DNA of 64,000 nt from the NCBI GenBank assembly GCA_024509875.1, contig JAMPIV010012208.1:124001-188000 (forward strand), read 5' to 3'. A program made the position numbers and the translations under genes. Every line of letters begins with the position of its first letter. Positions within the stretch are counted from its first letter, which is position 1. The notes beneath the pieces are model-generated. The model was not told where the DNA came from. It did not search any database and was given only the letters and a program-made list of their open reading frames with translations. This document shows, one piece after another, positions 1 to 10,519 of this stretch. The stretch comes from Oreohelix idahoensis. Its lineage: Eukaryota > Mollusca > Gastropoda > Stylommatophora > Oreohelicidae.

Positions 1-3
1 TAC

Positions 4-180
4 CTTCATGATTTACTGTTTTATCCATTTTATTGCCATTGCCCTGTGGTAACACATCCTGAAGATCATCATGTTTATTACCAAACTTCCAGAGTCCATT
101 TCTGTGTACTGTTTTCATATGCTCATCCAGGACATCAAATTGGAGGAAACCAGTGTTGCACAGGGGACAGGAATATATGT
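4..180 (-). CDS. Exon of an unrecognised host gene with a C2H2-type zinc finger (partial)
   Basis: Read on the minus strand, this stretch is open for 59 codons. It is bounded by a good acceptor (pyrimidine-rich tract ending TTTCAG at 188-181) and a donor GAAG|GTA at positions 4-1. The peptide contains C-x2-C-x12-H-x4-H (CPLC ... EHMKTVH), the spacing of a C2H2-type zinc finger, followed by a polar tail rich in D, N and K. The upstream exon (485-576) ends in phase 1 and this one starts with the two bases that complete a GAC codon, so the two exons join in frame. Both also end in the same GAAG|GT context. This is the best candidate host gene in the window; the rest of it lies off the left edge. 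The family is not recognised; the finger could bind nucleic acid or ubiquitin. Splice sites and finger are seen; the gene model is inference. Confidence 0.5.
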
Positions 181-484
181 CTGAAATGTTGAAAATAATG
201 AGCACAGATAAATGATAAAGTGCATGTCTTATATGGAAGAAAAAATGTTATAAAATTAATATACGTATAATACCTAGGTAATGATGTAATATGTATATAT
301 CACACAAGTTTATTTAACATTTTGAAATGCTTTAAAATCTCTGTGAAACGCCTAATGGCTGCTAAGAATTAGATGTTATATAGTACAGACATTTAAACCA
401 CTTAAATTTGAACAGTAAAAACATGAATTTAAAACAATAATATTAAATATAAATTTAAAATAATAACATGGTTATTATCCATAC

Positions 485-576
485 CTTCCTCATCTCCACA
501 TGAGCCTAGGTGATGTTTACTTTCTGTCACTTCCAAGAAGTCAGTATATTGTATCTCAATTTTAGCACAGCTGTTG
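485..576 (-). CDS. Preceding exon of the same host gene (partial)
   Basis: On the minus strand a 92-bp open segment follows an acceptor (GATTGTAG at 584-577) and ends at a donor GAAG|GTATGG (485|484). It encodes about 30 residues, acidic towards the end (GSCGDEE), and supplies the first base of a codon finished by the exon at 4-180. The intron between them is about 304 bp. No domain is recognised. Exons further 5' (to the right) were not found with confidence because TE copies fill the next 14 kb; one weak candidate is noted at 12312-12354. Matching phases across the intron are the main support. Confidence 0.42.
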
Positions 577-919
577 CTACAATCAGCCTAACAGAAGTTT
601 GGATCAATCAGACATTTATGAGACAGGCTACACAAAAATGTCAAATGTAGGTAGTGCTTTTTGTGTAATCCCTTTCTCATTACTACCATGGATGACATAT
701 GTACCTGTACAAGCACATACACACACATGTGCACATGCATGCACACATACATAGTACAAAGGCAATTTTTTCAATAAAATGCAGACCCAGTGAGGATAAG
801 ATGTGTTTTTAAATCTTTAAGTGCAATTAAGCACACCAAATTTAAAAAAAATATATAAACAAACAAAACAGAATTAGCTAGCAGGCATGTTGAATCTTCT
901 TATTTTTTCTTCTTCATTG
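577..919. other. Non-coding, probable intron; CA/TG-rich microsatellite
   Basis: No coding signal was seen. A purine/pyrimidine-alternating CA/TG-rich run lies at about 710-752. The rest is AT-rich and looks like intron or intergenic sequence. Confidence 0.4.
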
Positions 920-1031
920 ACCCTCAGACATCAACTTGATTATGTTCACCCTCAGACATCAACTTGATTATGTTCACCCTCAGACATCATCTTGATTATG
1001 TTCACCCTCAGACATCAACTTGATTATGTTC
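920..1031. repeat. 28-bp tandem repeat, 4 copies
   Basis: Four head-to-tail 28-bp units start at 920, 948, 976 and 1004. The unit begins ACCCTCAGACATCA; the third copy carries one A-to-T change. The array abuts the 3' end of the minus-strand LINE at 1030, so it may be that element's tandem-repeat tail. Confidence 0.85.
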
Positions 1032-1269
1032 AAAGAAGTCTGGAGATTACCACTTGTTCACTTCTGCTGAGCTGGTAATACGCATTATTTTTATTGTGGC
1101 CTGGATGTTCTGCTTCCCACTTGCTCCTGTATCTGCACTTGATAAAATGTTTAGCCTCTTCATAAATTATGCCTGTATCAAGTTGAGGTAGCTTTGCCCC
1201 TTGTTTTGCCAATTTGTCAGCCTCTTCATTTCTGGGGATGGTGCAGTGAGACGGGATCCACTGTGTCAC
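1030..1269 (-). pseudogene. LINE RNase H domain fragment
   Basis: This is an 80-codon open remnant. QWIPSH and NEEADKLAKQGA are the C-terminal RNase H signature (W-I-P-x-H-x-G-I-x-G-N-E-x-A-D) of RNase-H-bearing LINEs; glycines at two conserved places are replaced (HCTIPRN). It belongs to the 1030-3430 element and has no independent function. Confidence 0.8.
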
Positions 1270-2466
1270 AACAAGGAAGCACTTTTGTTTCCAAACTGGT
1301 AGCTTGTGTGCAGTGTAGATGGGCAGAGTTGTTGATATTGATGGGGTTTGCTTTCATCTTTGTTTTGACTGTTTCAACAAAGTTGCCTTCAGTCTTCCCC
1401 TTCAAAGTCCATTTATTTTCTGGTACATTGGGTGGTCTGTCAGCCTCCAAAATTTTTTGGCTTGTTGCTGAGGTCTGCTATCTCTTCTATCCTCCATTGG
1501 CTAGAGGTATGTAATCTTTTCCAACTCTTCAATGGGTGTTGACTTCATGCCCCATGCTATGATTCTCATTGCTTGGTTTTGGGTTCTGTTTATTTCATAA
1601 AAGTTTGACTTAGCAGCTGTTGACAATGCTGCAATGGTATATTCTAGGACTTGTCTCCCTCGCCCAGTGTAAAGCTTCTTTAGTACTCTCTCATCTGCTC
1701 CCAAGCCCATGCCAGCAAGTTGTTTAATGATTGTCATTCTCTGCTTTGCTTTTGTACTGTTTCTTTCAATCTGGGTTTTTCAAGTCAAGCGACGATCAAA
1801 GGCAATGCCTAGGTAGTTTGTTTTTCATCCATTTGTAGATTTTTCCCATTTAGCACTTATTTGGAACTTTGTGGTTTATTTGAAAGGAAAAACACTGTGT
1901 ATGTTGTTTTCCATTCATTTGTCTTCACTAGCCATGTTTTGACCCACTCCTCCAATGATGCCAGGGCTTGCTGCATCCAAATGCTTGCCATAGTGATATA
2001 TTCTTTAGAGATCCACAGGGCTAGATCATTTGCAAAGGTGGCATTGTATGTTCTTCCTGGAATATTCTTGATATGTCATTTATGTATGCAAGGTACAACG
2101 TAGGCAACAGGACTTCATTTTGGGGAACACCCTGCTCCAATATCATCTTCCTATTGGTCTGCCCTTGTAGTTGTGCTCTGGCAGTTCTATTTTCAAGGTA
2201 GTGGCTGATTCATATTTACATTCTATCACATGCTTCATTTCTTTGCAGCTTGACTTTCAGTTTCTCTTTCTACACTTTGTCAAATGTTTGTTCTAAGTCC
2301 ACCCAAACAACTAGTGTGTGCTGTGTCTTTTAGAAAGTGTCCTCAATTTTCTGAACTATATATGTGATCTGGTCTTCAGTGGATCTATGTTTTCTGAATC
2401 CTGCTTACTGTGGGACTAAGAGATGTTTTTCTTCCAGAAGCCACATCAGTCGTGCATTAATAATGT

Positions 2467-2682
2467 AAAATAAAGGTAAAGGATCCCGTTACACGCCCAT
2501 TTAGGCATATTGGGAATATGGTGTAAAGCCCATATTTTCTTGACCCTCGGCACACTAGGGGTGATGTGATCAGCATCACTCTGGCTGCCTTAACCTTCCC
2601 AGAGTTGCTCTGGTATCCAATTCATGAGGCTGGGTCAACCCTGGAGTTGCTTGCAGTCTAAAAAATCCCACCTCTACTGGGT
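2467..2682 (-). mobile_element. SINE-like insertion (216 bp) with target duplication
   Basis: The segment interrupts LINE RT sequence that is continuous on both sides. It is flanked by ATTAATAATGT (2456-2466) and ATTAATTATGT (2683-2693), an 11-bp target duplication with one mismatch. On the minus strand it ends in a T/A-rich tail (CTTTACCTTTATTTT). A stretch of about 100 bp (beginning near TTTTTAGACTGCAA on the minus strand) recurs on the plus strand at about 49398-49500, so it is a dispersed repeat. The tRNA-like head seen at 49354-49400 is absent, so this copy looks 5'-truncated. Confidence 0.72.
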
Positions 2683-3430
2683 ATTAATTATGTGCTCCAT
2701 CAATTTTCCTTTGCAGCTAAGTAGACTGACAGGTCTGTAGCCATTTGGTTCCGTCTGATCTTTGTCTTTCTTTGGTATTGGAATCAGTAAAGCATCTTTC
2801 CACACCTGTGGGAGAAGTCCTCTTTTCCAGCTGCAGTTTAGGTTTCTTTAGCACCCTCATTGCCTCTTCCATTGTCAGCTTAGCCATCATTGCTCTTCTG
2901 GTGCAAGCTTTTTGTTGTCATGACTCCTCTGTTCATCAATGATGGCCTGTTTCTTGTCTGTTGGGACATCTATGCGGTTTGCGCTGGTATAGTGTTCCAT
3001 GAGTGCATTTGCAGCTTTTTTACCTGAGATCATATTTTCACCTTGTCCGAGATGTGATTGCTATATAGGGCTCTTCATTGTTCAAAGCTGTAACTAGTTT
3101 CCACAGTTTGTTCCCTTCTTTATCTAGGTTGAGATTTTCTGTAGTTTTATTCCAACAGCCTCTTGTTGTTTGATTTAATGTTCTTTTGTATTTTGCAGTG
3201 GTGACTTTGAGCAAGATGTTATCTTCTGTTGTTTGTTCTGTCTCTGCTGTGATTCTGGCTTCTGTTACTTCAACTTCAAGCTTTTGCAGTTCTTCAGTCC
3301 AGTAGTGTTGAAGTGTTTCTTGGATGTAAGCCACATCCATCTGATCTTGATATAGGCAGTTTTTCAGGGAGACTTTTTGTTACGGACTCCTTTTGCATTC
3401 CACTGCAGAATGTTTAGTGTTTTTGGTGTC

Positions 3431-4100
3431 TGGCCAATAGCTCTTGCCCTTTCTCTCTGTACCAGGACTCCGCAATTCAGGGAGCACTAGTTGGACACTT
3501 TTGAGGTGAGGGTCTGGCACTCTCACAACTTGGCATATTTCAGTGGGATGAGCATCACTCTGCATAATTTGTTTTTGTGACGTCTTCATTAAACAAATAA
3601 CGTTGCACTGTTTCATTAAGCATGTAGCCCAGTGCATCCAATTTCAATAGGCATTTATATATGGTTGCCTTACTTAACCCTTGACTGTCCCCAGCCTACC
3701 AGCAAGGAAGCAGGTGGTTTAAAGAGTTTTCCTTCTCCTAGATGAACTGCCATCCAAGGCTTATGAGCTTCATCTACCCAGAATTTAACCCATTTCTGGG
3801 GTTTGTGTTTGTGCTGGCCACAGCATGGTCCACTTGCCGGTGGGTATTGTGACTGCACCTTAAGGGGTCCTAAACTACTCCCGACCTTGTTATTCTGCCA
3901 GGCATTTGGTTGCCCCCAATGCAAACTCTGTAAAAATAGAGTCACTGCGTGAAGGTGTTGCTATGAACACATTTGTACAGGAGATGCCATATGCTAGACA
4001 CTTACTATCAGAAATCAGAGGAAGACAATAGCTTCTATGGTGAACTGCACCTGGATGTAAGAGGCTGTGTGTTTGCATCAACATCTATTAATGTAGGCGG
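3431..4100 (-). mobile_element. Probable upstream (ORF1/5') part of the RNase-H LINE
   Basis: Minus-strand open pieces (3637-3431 and 3945-3670) lie directly upstream of the endonuclease start and could be the end of ORF1 and the 5' part of the element. I see no RNA-binding zinc knuckle or other diagnostic motif. Assignment is by position only. Confidence 0.3.
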
Positions 4101-4157
4101 GATGTTGGAGCTCGGACCTTACTAGACCCCCACATGCTGAATAAGACTCTTTAAAGG

Positions 4158-4405
4158 GTTTGATATAGTTTGTCTAAACAACTGGATATACAACATCCCA
4201 CCACAAATTTAGCACCAGAGGTGACAGGTTCAGGGTTATGGTTGGTTTAGTTTGTCTGAACAACTGGATGTACAACATTCTACCTCAACATTACCATCAG
4301 GGGTGACTTTTTCATGATATGGTTAGTATAGTTTGAACAACTGGATGTACAACATCCTACCTCAATATTAGCATCAAGGGTTTCAGGTTCAGGTTTATGG
4401 CAATC
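4158..4405. repeat. Divergent ~85-bp tandem repeat, 3 copies
   Basis: Three diverged units begin near 4160, 4247 and 4328. Each carries AACAACTGGATRTACAACAT followed by TACCTCAA-like sequence and GGTTCAGG. They are clearly older than the minisatellites to the right. Confidence 0.65.
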
Positions 4406-5155
4406 TCCAGTATGCTCCTGTTGATATTTCTCACAACCTGAGTTTTAATAACAGCACATGTTACATTTTAAAGATGATATACATACTGGCCTATTCTCTA
4501 ATTATTTTCTACAATCATTAGGACTATTATGATGGGTAAGATTGCTTGGAAAATACTAGCTTATTTACATCATTACTTTGCATCCTTTTTACCTTTTTAA
4601 AATTGCACAGCACAGCAAAGTGATCTTCAATATTAAACAGCATACTTAAGTGATCACAGTTACATAGGACATTTAAATACCCTTCTAAATTAGTCAGCAC
4701 TCAATAATATTTAAGTAGGTAGGTATGGTAAATATTTAAAAATTCTCTGCAGTCATAAGACAATAATCCCTAATTTTGAAAAGTTGTGTTCTGTTAGTGA
4801 GACACAATGGGTGCATTTGAAAAAAAATCCAAAAATGTGATGCGTCTTACAAGGACAAAAGACAAAATAGCCAACGTTGCAGCCACAAGGAAGCCTGCCA
4901 AAGAGAGCATCACCAGAAAGGGAAATGGTTGCCTCTTCTGGATGTAAACAGTACATACTGAGAAGCTAAAAAACGAAACTGAACAAGAAGCTACCAAAAC
5001 ATAATAGCAATGAGGCTGGAGATAGAAGAGGACAGAATGAGTAGGAAATAAATAAATATTAAATGAAGAATCAAGACATATTAAACAAACACAATCTTCT
5101 AATTTATGGGCGGTGGAGAAATAGAAAAATTGAATAAGGGTGGAAAGGGTGACCT
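4406..5155. other. No gene seen
   Basis: AT-rich sequence with scattered short open frames but no recognised motif. A hydrophobic minus-strand frame (about 5160-4794) continues the LINE reading frame past its last recognisable residues and is probably a read-through artefact. Confidence 0.5.
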
Positions 5156-5159
5156 TAGA

Positions 5160-6545
5160 CAAAGGTGTGTAGGGTATTAACTGTTTCATTTTCTTTCTAA
5201 TATTTTTATTCACCATGCTGTATTGCCATGCTGCTTCAGAAAACTCTTTCTTAACCTTTTTCATTTCCCGCATGCATTACATAACTTCAGAATGTCATCT
5301 ATAACCCATGGTTTGTTTATTTTCTTTCTTTTACCAAGTATTTCTGTTGCTGATTCAATGAGCATGTCTTTCATATTTTCTGTGATTGAGTTAACACAGA
5401 AGGGTGAGAGCTGCAAATTATCCTCCAACAGTTGCCTCAAAGATTCCCGCGACTTCTGGATCTTTCAGTTTGTCTAAATTAAATCTTATTCGAGAACATC
5501 TGTTTTGATTATAATTCTTTTTGAGTTTAAGCTTGAGTGTCATCAATACCATGTCGTGATCACTACCAATGTCAGCACCAGGAAAAGGCCTAGTCTTAGC
5601 TTTATTAATACTGGACTTGAATCTTTTGGATACAAGAATAAAACCAATTTGGCCATGTTTCTCAGTTTTCGGGCATGCAAAATTATTCTTCTTGATAACT
5701 TATGTGGAAATAGTGTATTTGCAAGGGTTAGTTTAAAGTTGCTGGCAAATTCTAGTAGCCTTAGTCCTCAATCATTGGTTTCTCCTGTCCCAAATTTCCC
5801 CACTGTGCCAGCCCACTGACCTTATGCATCTGGCAATATTTTCACATTCCAATCACCTAGCACAATGAGAAGGTCTGCTTCGGAATTTTCTTAATTGTTT
5901 CATCCAGAATTTCATAAAATGTATCAATTGCAACATCCTCATAGTCAGTAGTTGGGGCATATACCTGTATGATGGAGATGTTCTTTGGATGTGCTGCAAT
6001 TTGCATGGTGATAAGCCTGCTATTTACTGGGGTGCAGCCGATGACAAAGTTCAATCTATCTTTATGTACAATAAAACCTACTCCATGCTGTTGTTTGGAC
6101 TCATCTCCACTAACCCCAATTTTGTGACCTTCATCCATTATTGATTCACCTAATCCTGTCCATCTGACTTCTGCTAGGCCCAGGATGTCCCACGAGTATC
6201 TAACATATTCATGTGTTAGTTCTCTGACTTTTCCACACACATATAGCGTGCGTACATTCCAAGTTCCAGCAACAAAACTTTGTCTAGGAAGTTTCAAAAC
6301 AGGTATTTGTACCCCATTCACTGACTTAACATTCTCAAGGGGCAATGAAAGCATGGTCATTGTTAATCTGGTCCATGGCTGATCCAGCATATTACTGAGT
6401 TGACTTTCTATCATAGCATTTCAGTAGGCAAGAGGTTTGCTTGGCAGTGCCCATCTCCTCTCCAAGTATCCTCGCAGGTACATACAAAAATGTACCTGGA
6501 GCAATCTGGTTTTAAGGCACCAGACACTCGCCCTTTGCCCCTTCT
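5160..6545 (-). pseudogene. LINE endonuclease and linker, 3'-truncated (RTE-like)
   Basis: A 5'UTR-like stretch (6545-6415) leads into a 186-codon frame at 6414-5857. This holds the apurinic/apyrimidinic-type endonuclease: GTWNVRTLY, then DILGLAEVRWTG, GVGFIVHK and IIQVYAPTTDYED. It continues with frameshifts at 5855-5500 (WAGTVGKFGTGETN, ... RLLEFASNFKLTLANT, then FPHKLSRR), and at 5480-5190 with LDKLKDPEV, GKRKKINKPWV and NKNIRKKMK. These are the endonuclease catalytic blocks and post-endonuclease linker of RTE-like LINEs, often annotated as craniofacial-development-protein-2-like. RT is missing; the copy stops near 5160. It has stops and frameshifts and is dead. The family name is inferred from the motif style. 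Confidence 0.85.
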
Positions 6546-6889
6546 CCTGTTAGTATTAAACATCTGGTAATATTTAAATTAGGAATTTTCATGGCATCTT
6601 CAGAAGTTACCATATGCTAAAAAAAAGTATTCCTCTATTCCTACATTTTCTAACATAACAGTAAGGATTGTTCATGGTAACACCCCATTTTCAGTTAAGG
6701 GCACTCACTGATGCATAATTAATAATACTTCCTGTAATTTTTTACTGATGCTTATGTTTATTTCAAAAATAGAATGTATCCTGCATATGCTCTAAGGAAA
6801 GAAACAATTAAAACACAATATGTGGTATGTAGAGTGTGATCCAGAAATAGCTCACAATTACACAGAAATAAATGTATAGATCAATCAAT
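6546..6889. other. No gene seen
   Basis: AT-rich spacer between two minus-strand LINE relics. Nothing recognisable. Confidence 0.5.
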
Positions 6890-6930
6890 TCTTTTACCTC
6901 CTCAATGAGCATAGACCTTCAACAAAAACA

Positions 6931-7890
6931 TACTGTCCTCCTGTCATGTTCCATCAGCTCATGCCATCCTCCTGTCATGTTCCATCAGCTCATGATGTCC
7001 TCCTGTCATGTTCCATCAGCTCATGCCATCCTCCTGTCATGTTCCATCAGCTCATGCTGTCCCCCTGTCATGTTCCATGAGCTCATGCCATCCCCCTGTC
7101 ATGTTCCATCAGCTCATGCCATCCCCCTGTCATATTCCATCAACTCATGCCATCCCCATCATGTTCCATCAGCTCATGCCATACCCCTGTCATGTTCCAT
7201 CAGCTCATGCCATCCACCTGTCATGTTCCATCAACTCATGCCATCCCCATCATGTTCCATCAGCTCATGCCATCCCCCGTCATGTTCCATCAGCTCATGC
7301 CATCCCCCTGTCATGTTCCATCAGCTCATGCCATCCCCCTGTCATGTTCCATCAGCTCATGCCATCCCCCTGTCATGTTCCATCAGCTCATGCCATCCCC
7401 CTGTCATGTTCCATCAACTCATGCCATCCCCCTGTCATGTTCCATCAGCTCATGCCATCCCCCTGTCATGTTCCATCAGCTCATGCTATCCCCCTGTCAT
7501 GTTCCATCAGCTCATGCCATCCCCCTGTCATGTTCCATCAGCTCATGTCATCCCCTGTCATGTTCCATCAACTCATGCCATCCCCTTGTCATGTTCCATC
7601 AGCTCATGTCATCCCCTGTCATGTTCCATCAGCTCATGTCATCCCCCTGTCATGTTCCATCAGCTCATGCCATCCCCCTGTCATGTTCCATCAGCTCATG
7701 CCATCCCCCTGTCATGTTCCATCAGCTCATGCCATCCCCCTGTCATGTTCCATCAGCTCATGCCATCCCCCTGTCATGTTCCATCAGCTCATGCCATCCC
7801 CCTGTCATGTTCCATCAGCTCATGCCATCCCCCTGTCATGTTCCATCAGCTCATGCCATCCCCCTGTCATGTTCCATCAGCTCATGGTTG
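6931..7890. repeat. 31-bp minisatellite, about 31 copies, inside the LINE-A 3' end
   Basis: The unit contains GTTCCATCAGCTCATGCC followed by ATCCCCCTGTCAT. The first copies (6931-7060) read CCTCCTGTCAT like the parental LINE; later ones read CCCCCTGTCAT. One-base deletions occur at several units. Flanking LINE sequence (AATGAGCATAGACCTTCAAC before, TGTCATCATTTTAATTTCTG after) matches LINE-A at 58066-58160 without the array. Long frames across it are artefacts of the repeat. Confidence 0.95.
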
Positions 7891-7989
7891 TTCCATGTCA
7901 TCATTTTAATTTCTGTCTCCAGTTCTCTTCTCCAAATATTTGTTTAGTCTGTATCTGCCTCTCTTTCCCTGGGGATTCTAGAATAAGGA

Positions 7990-8530
7990 CTGCCTTGTAA
8001 TGCTATCAAAAGGTTTCCGCAGTGTGTGCCCTATCCATCACCAGTATCTTCATCTCATCTCTTGTTCCACTGACACTTGTCCGGTTCTTGTCATCAGTTC
8101 CACATTGGTGACCATGCCATACCATTTCAATATTTCTGTACTATTCAAGAACCCACTTATGAAAGTCTGTAGCTTTTTGGTTGTTGTTTTCCTTGTTTCT
8201 GAGCCATAAAATAGAACTGACTTGACATTTGAGTTAAAGATTCTTATTTTTATGTTGGACTTGATTTTTCTTGATATCCATGTTTCTGAATGCAATGAAA
8301 TTCATCTTGCTTTTTTAATTCTTTTTTTGCCTGTCTCTCCAACATTGCCTATATTGCTATGAAGGTAAGTGTACGATTCTTCATCCTGTAGTGGTGTGTC
8401 TTCAAGTTTAATCTTGATATCCTGTCTTGCATTTCTTCTCATTTAACTTTTTCTTTTCCCAGTGTATTTTTAGACCCACCTGCTGACATCTCATCAAGCA
8501 TTTTCATTTTGACTTGTAAATCATTACCAC
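7990..8530 (-). pseudogene. LINE-A RT thumb/C-terminal fragment
   Basis: The minus strand encodes a remnant with SNIKIRIFNSNVKSVLFYG and SETRKTT, followed by TKKLQTFISGFL. This is the region after the RT palm in RTE-like LINEs (typically VKSVLLYGSETW). The tryptophan is lost. It lines up with the better-preserved copy at 58539-58045. Confidence 0.75.
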
Positions 8531-8749
8531 TATGGGACTGAAGAGGCAGTCATTGACAAAATGTAGATCAACATTTTTAGTCAAATGCCAGTGGATTCCA
8601 TTTCTGCTGTGTGACATCAATGTCTACATAAACCAATGTATTGCTAGTAAGAAAAGAAATGTAGATAAGGAGCATCCTGGTCACACTTCAGTTCTTACCC
8701 TAAGTACTGTATGTTGTCCATCATGAAGATCTGTGTATTTCATGTCTTC

Positions 8750-9545
8750 ATAACTTTTCTTTAGTAAATTAATAATCTTCAGGAGGGCTCCATAATGCCT
8801 CATCAGTTTCTAAAGTGATTCTCTGTGTGCACTGTCAAATGTCTTTTCATAATTCACAAACCCAATGTGTAATGGTGGATTCCACTCCAGGTTTTGTTCA
8901 ACTATTATTCTCAGTGTGGCTGTACAGGATCTGTTTTGTTGAAAACCTTGTTTGTCTCCCAGTTGCATGTCTATGGTCTCTTAATCTATCTAGGATGATC
9001 CTATTTAATATTTTTTTTTTTCCTGGCACTGATAGTAGCATTATTCCTCTGTAATTTGAACATTTTTATAAATTTCCCTTCTTAGTCAACTGAGCCAGAT
9101 AACCTTCCATCTATTCTGCTGGTATTTCCTCTCCCTCCTAGACTTCCCCCAAGTAGTTTGTATAATATCTCTGTAGAGGTATCAATATCTGCTTTGATAG
9201 CCTCTGCCAGAATGCCATCTGTACCATCTTTTACAAGCTTTATGGCTTTCTTTATTTCTTGCTTGGTTGGTCTTTCACAGATAATCTGAAGTTCTTCTAC
9301 TGGCTGGATGTCTGGGAGATTTTGTGTAGCTGGTCTATTGAGAAAGACCTCAAAATGTGACGTTCACCTCTTCATTTGCTCTTGTATACTGCTAAGCAGT
9401 TTTCCATTCGTGTCTTTAATGAGGCCATGTACTTGCTTGCATTTCCCTGTTAGCTTCCTTGTGCAATTAAACAGGGTTCTCAAATTTTATTTTGCTGCAG
9501 AGTCCTCTGCCTCTCTTGCCAACTCATCAACATGTTTCCTCTTAT
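8750..9545 (-). pseudogene. LINE-A RT finger/palm fragment and linker
   Basis: Minus-strand frames show a linker (about 9500-9260), then KLVKDGTDGILAEAIKAD, YKLLGG, LAQLTKKG and NYRGIMLLSVP between 9240 and 9000. Palm-region residues (about 8970-8760) follow. These are RT finger-domain landmarks of LINEs. Frameshifts are frequent and the catalytic aspartate box is not seen. Confidence 0.75.
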
Positions 9546-10075
9546 CTCTTTTGAAGCTTCTTATTTCTTTGTTAGCTTCTGTGTACACTTTTGATGCTTC
9601 TTATTTCTTTGTTAGCTTCTGTGTACACTTTTGATGCTTCTTATTTCTTTGTTAGCTTCTGTGTACACTTTTGATGCTTCTTATTTCTTTGTTAGCTTCT
9701 GTGTACACTTTTGATGCTTCTTATTTCTTTGTTAGCTTCTGTGTACACTTTTGATGCTTCTTATTTCTGTGTTAGCTTCTGTGTACACTTTTGATGCTTC
9801 TTATTTCTTTGTTAGCTTCTGTGTACACTTTTGATGCTTCTTATTTCTTTGTTAGCTTCTGTGTACACTTTTGATGCTTCTTATTTCTTTGTTAGCTTCT
9901 GTGTACACTTTTAATGCTGCTTATTTCTTTGTTAGCTTCTGTGTACACTTTTGATGCTTCTTATTTCTTTGTTAGCTTCTGTGTACACTTTTGATGCTTC
10001 TTATTTCTTTGTTAGCTTCTGTGTACACTTTTGATGCTTCTTATTTCTTTGTTAGCTTCTGTGTACACTTTTGAG
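9545..10075. repeat. 40-bp minisatellite, about 13 copies, inside the LINE-A linker
   Basis: The unit begins TTATTTCTTTGTTAGCTTCT and continues GTGTACACTTTTGATGCTTC. On the minus strand one unit reads as a LINE linker fragment (VYTEANKEI), so the array is an amplification of LINE coding sequence. At 40 bp each unit shifts the reading frame. Copies are nearly identical; single changes are visible at about 9768 (T to G) and about 9912-9918. Confidence 0.95.
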
Positions 10076-10319
10076 CCTTAGCTTTGGAACTTAGATGTCT
10101 TAAATTAAACAGTTGTCTAATGCTCTATATTGTTATTACATGAGGTGTCGGGTACAAAATTTCACTTTCTAGCACGCAGTGGCTTCATGCCTTATCGGCT
10201 TTGCACAGGTGTGTCAGTGTCTGTCCCTAGCCATGGTGTGCTGTGAAATGACCGCAATAATTTGTCTTCACTTTGAATAAATGGGTGCTTTCACAATTGC
10301 CTCCGGCTGGCAGAATTGT

Positions 10320-10510
10320 GGAGTATAAAGCTGCTACCAAGGTGGAATGGGTTTATTTTCTACACGAGACAACAGGAGGCTGAGACACTTGGGAGTCATA
10401 ACCCAGGTTGGGTTTCTCCCCAAACCCCCCCCCCCCCACCACCATAGAGTGTAAAAGAGAATTAAGGGCCAAAACACTTGTTTGACTGGTGGGGGGGGGG
10501 GAGAGGGGGC
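10320..10510. repeat. Dispersed repeat inserted in LINE-A, with poly-C/poly-G arms
   Basis: The segment with ACCAAGGTGGAATGGGTT, ACAACAGGAGG, CTTGGGAGTCATAACCCA and AAACACTTGTT recurs, diverged, at 42244-42400. Here it also carries C13-ACCACCA (10425-10444) and TGGT-G11 (10487-10501). These can pair into a long G/C hairpin with a loop of about 45 bases. Its class is unknown. Confidence 0.6.
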
Positions 10511-10519
10511 TATTCTGAT

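Larger units (their letters stand above)
1030..3430 (-). mobile_element. Degenerate non-LTR retrotransposon (I/Nimb-type, EN-RT-RNase H)
   Basis: Minus-strand fragments appear in the order expected of a LINE ORF2. At 3430-3310 is the start of an endonuclease (QWNAKG, then VAYIQETL); most of the endonuclease is then missing. A linker lies at 3300-3038 and RT pieces at about 2990-1740, including NGYRPVSLLS (near 2725), AGFRKHRSTEDQ (near 2400), LLPTLYLAYIND (near 2080) and FANDLALW (near 2030). The RNase H domain is at 1269-1030 (QWIPSH ... NEEADKLAKQGA). Frameshifts, stops and an inserted SINE at 2467-2682 show it is dead. The RT catalytic F-A-D-D has become F-A-N-D. The RNase H domain after RT places it in the I/Nimb-like group by known family architecture. 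Confidence 0.82.

Noticed and set aside
5223..5819. Plus-strand frames over the LINE endonuclease region
   Set aside because: Shadows of the minus-strand LINE, whose motifs are clear in the opposite direction.
6872..8000. Three plus-strand frames of 266-345 codons (SCSISSCHPPVMFHQ-type repeats)
   Set aside because: They read through the 31-bp minisatellite inside a LINE on the other strand. All three frames give the same peptide because 31 is not a multiple of 3.
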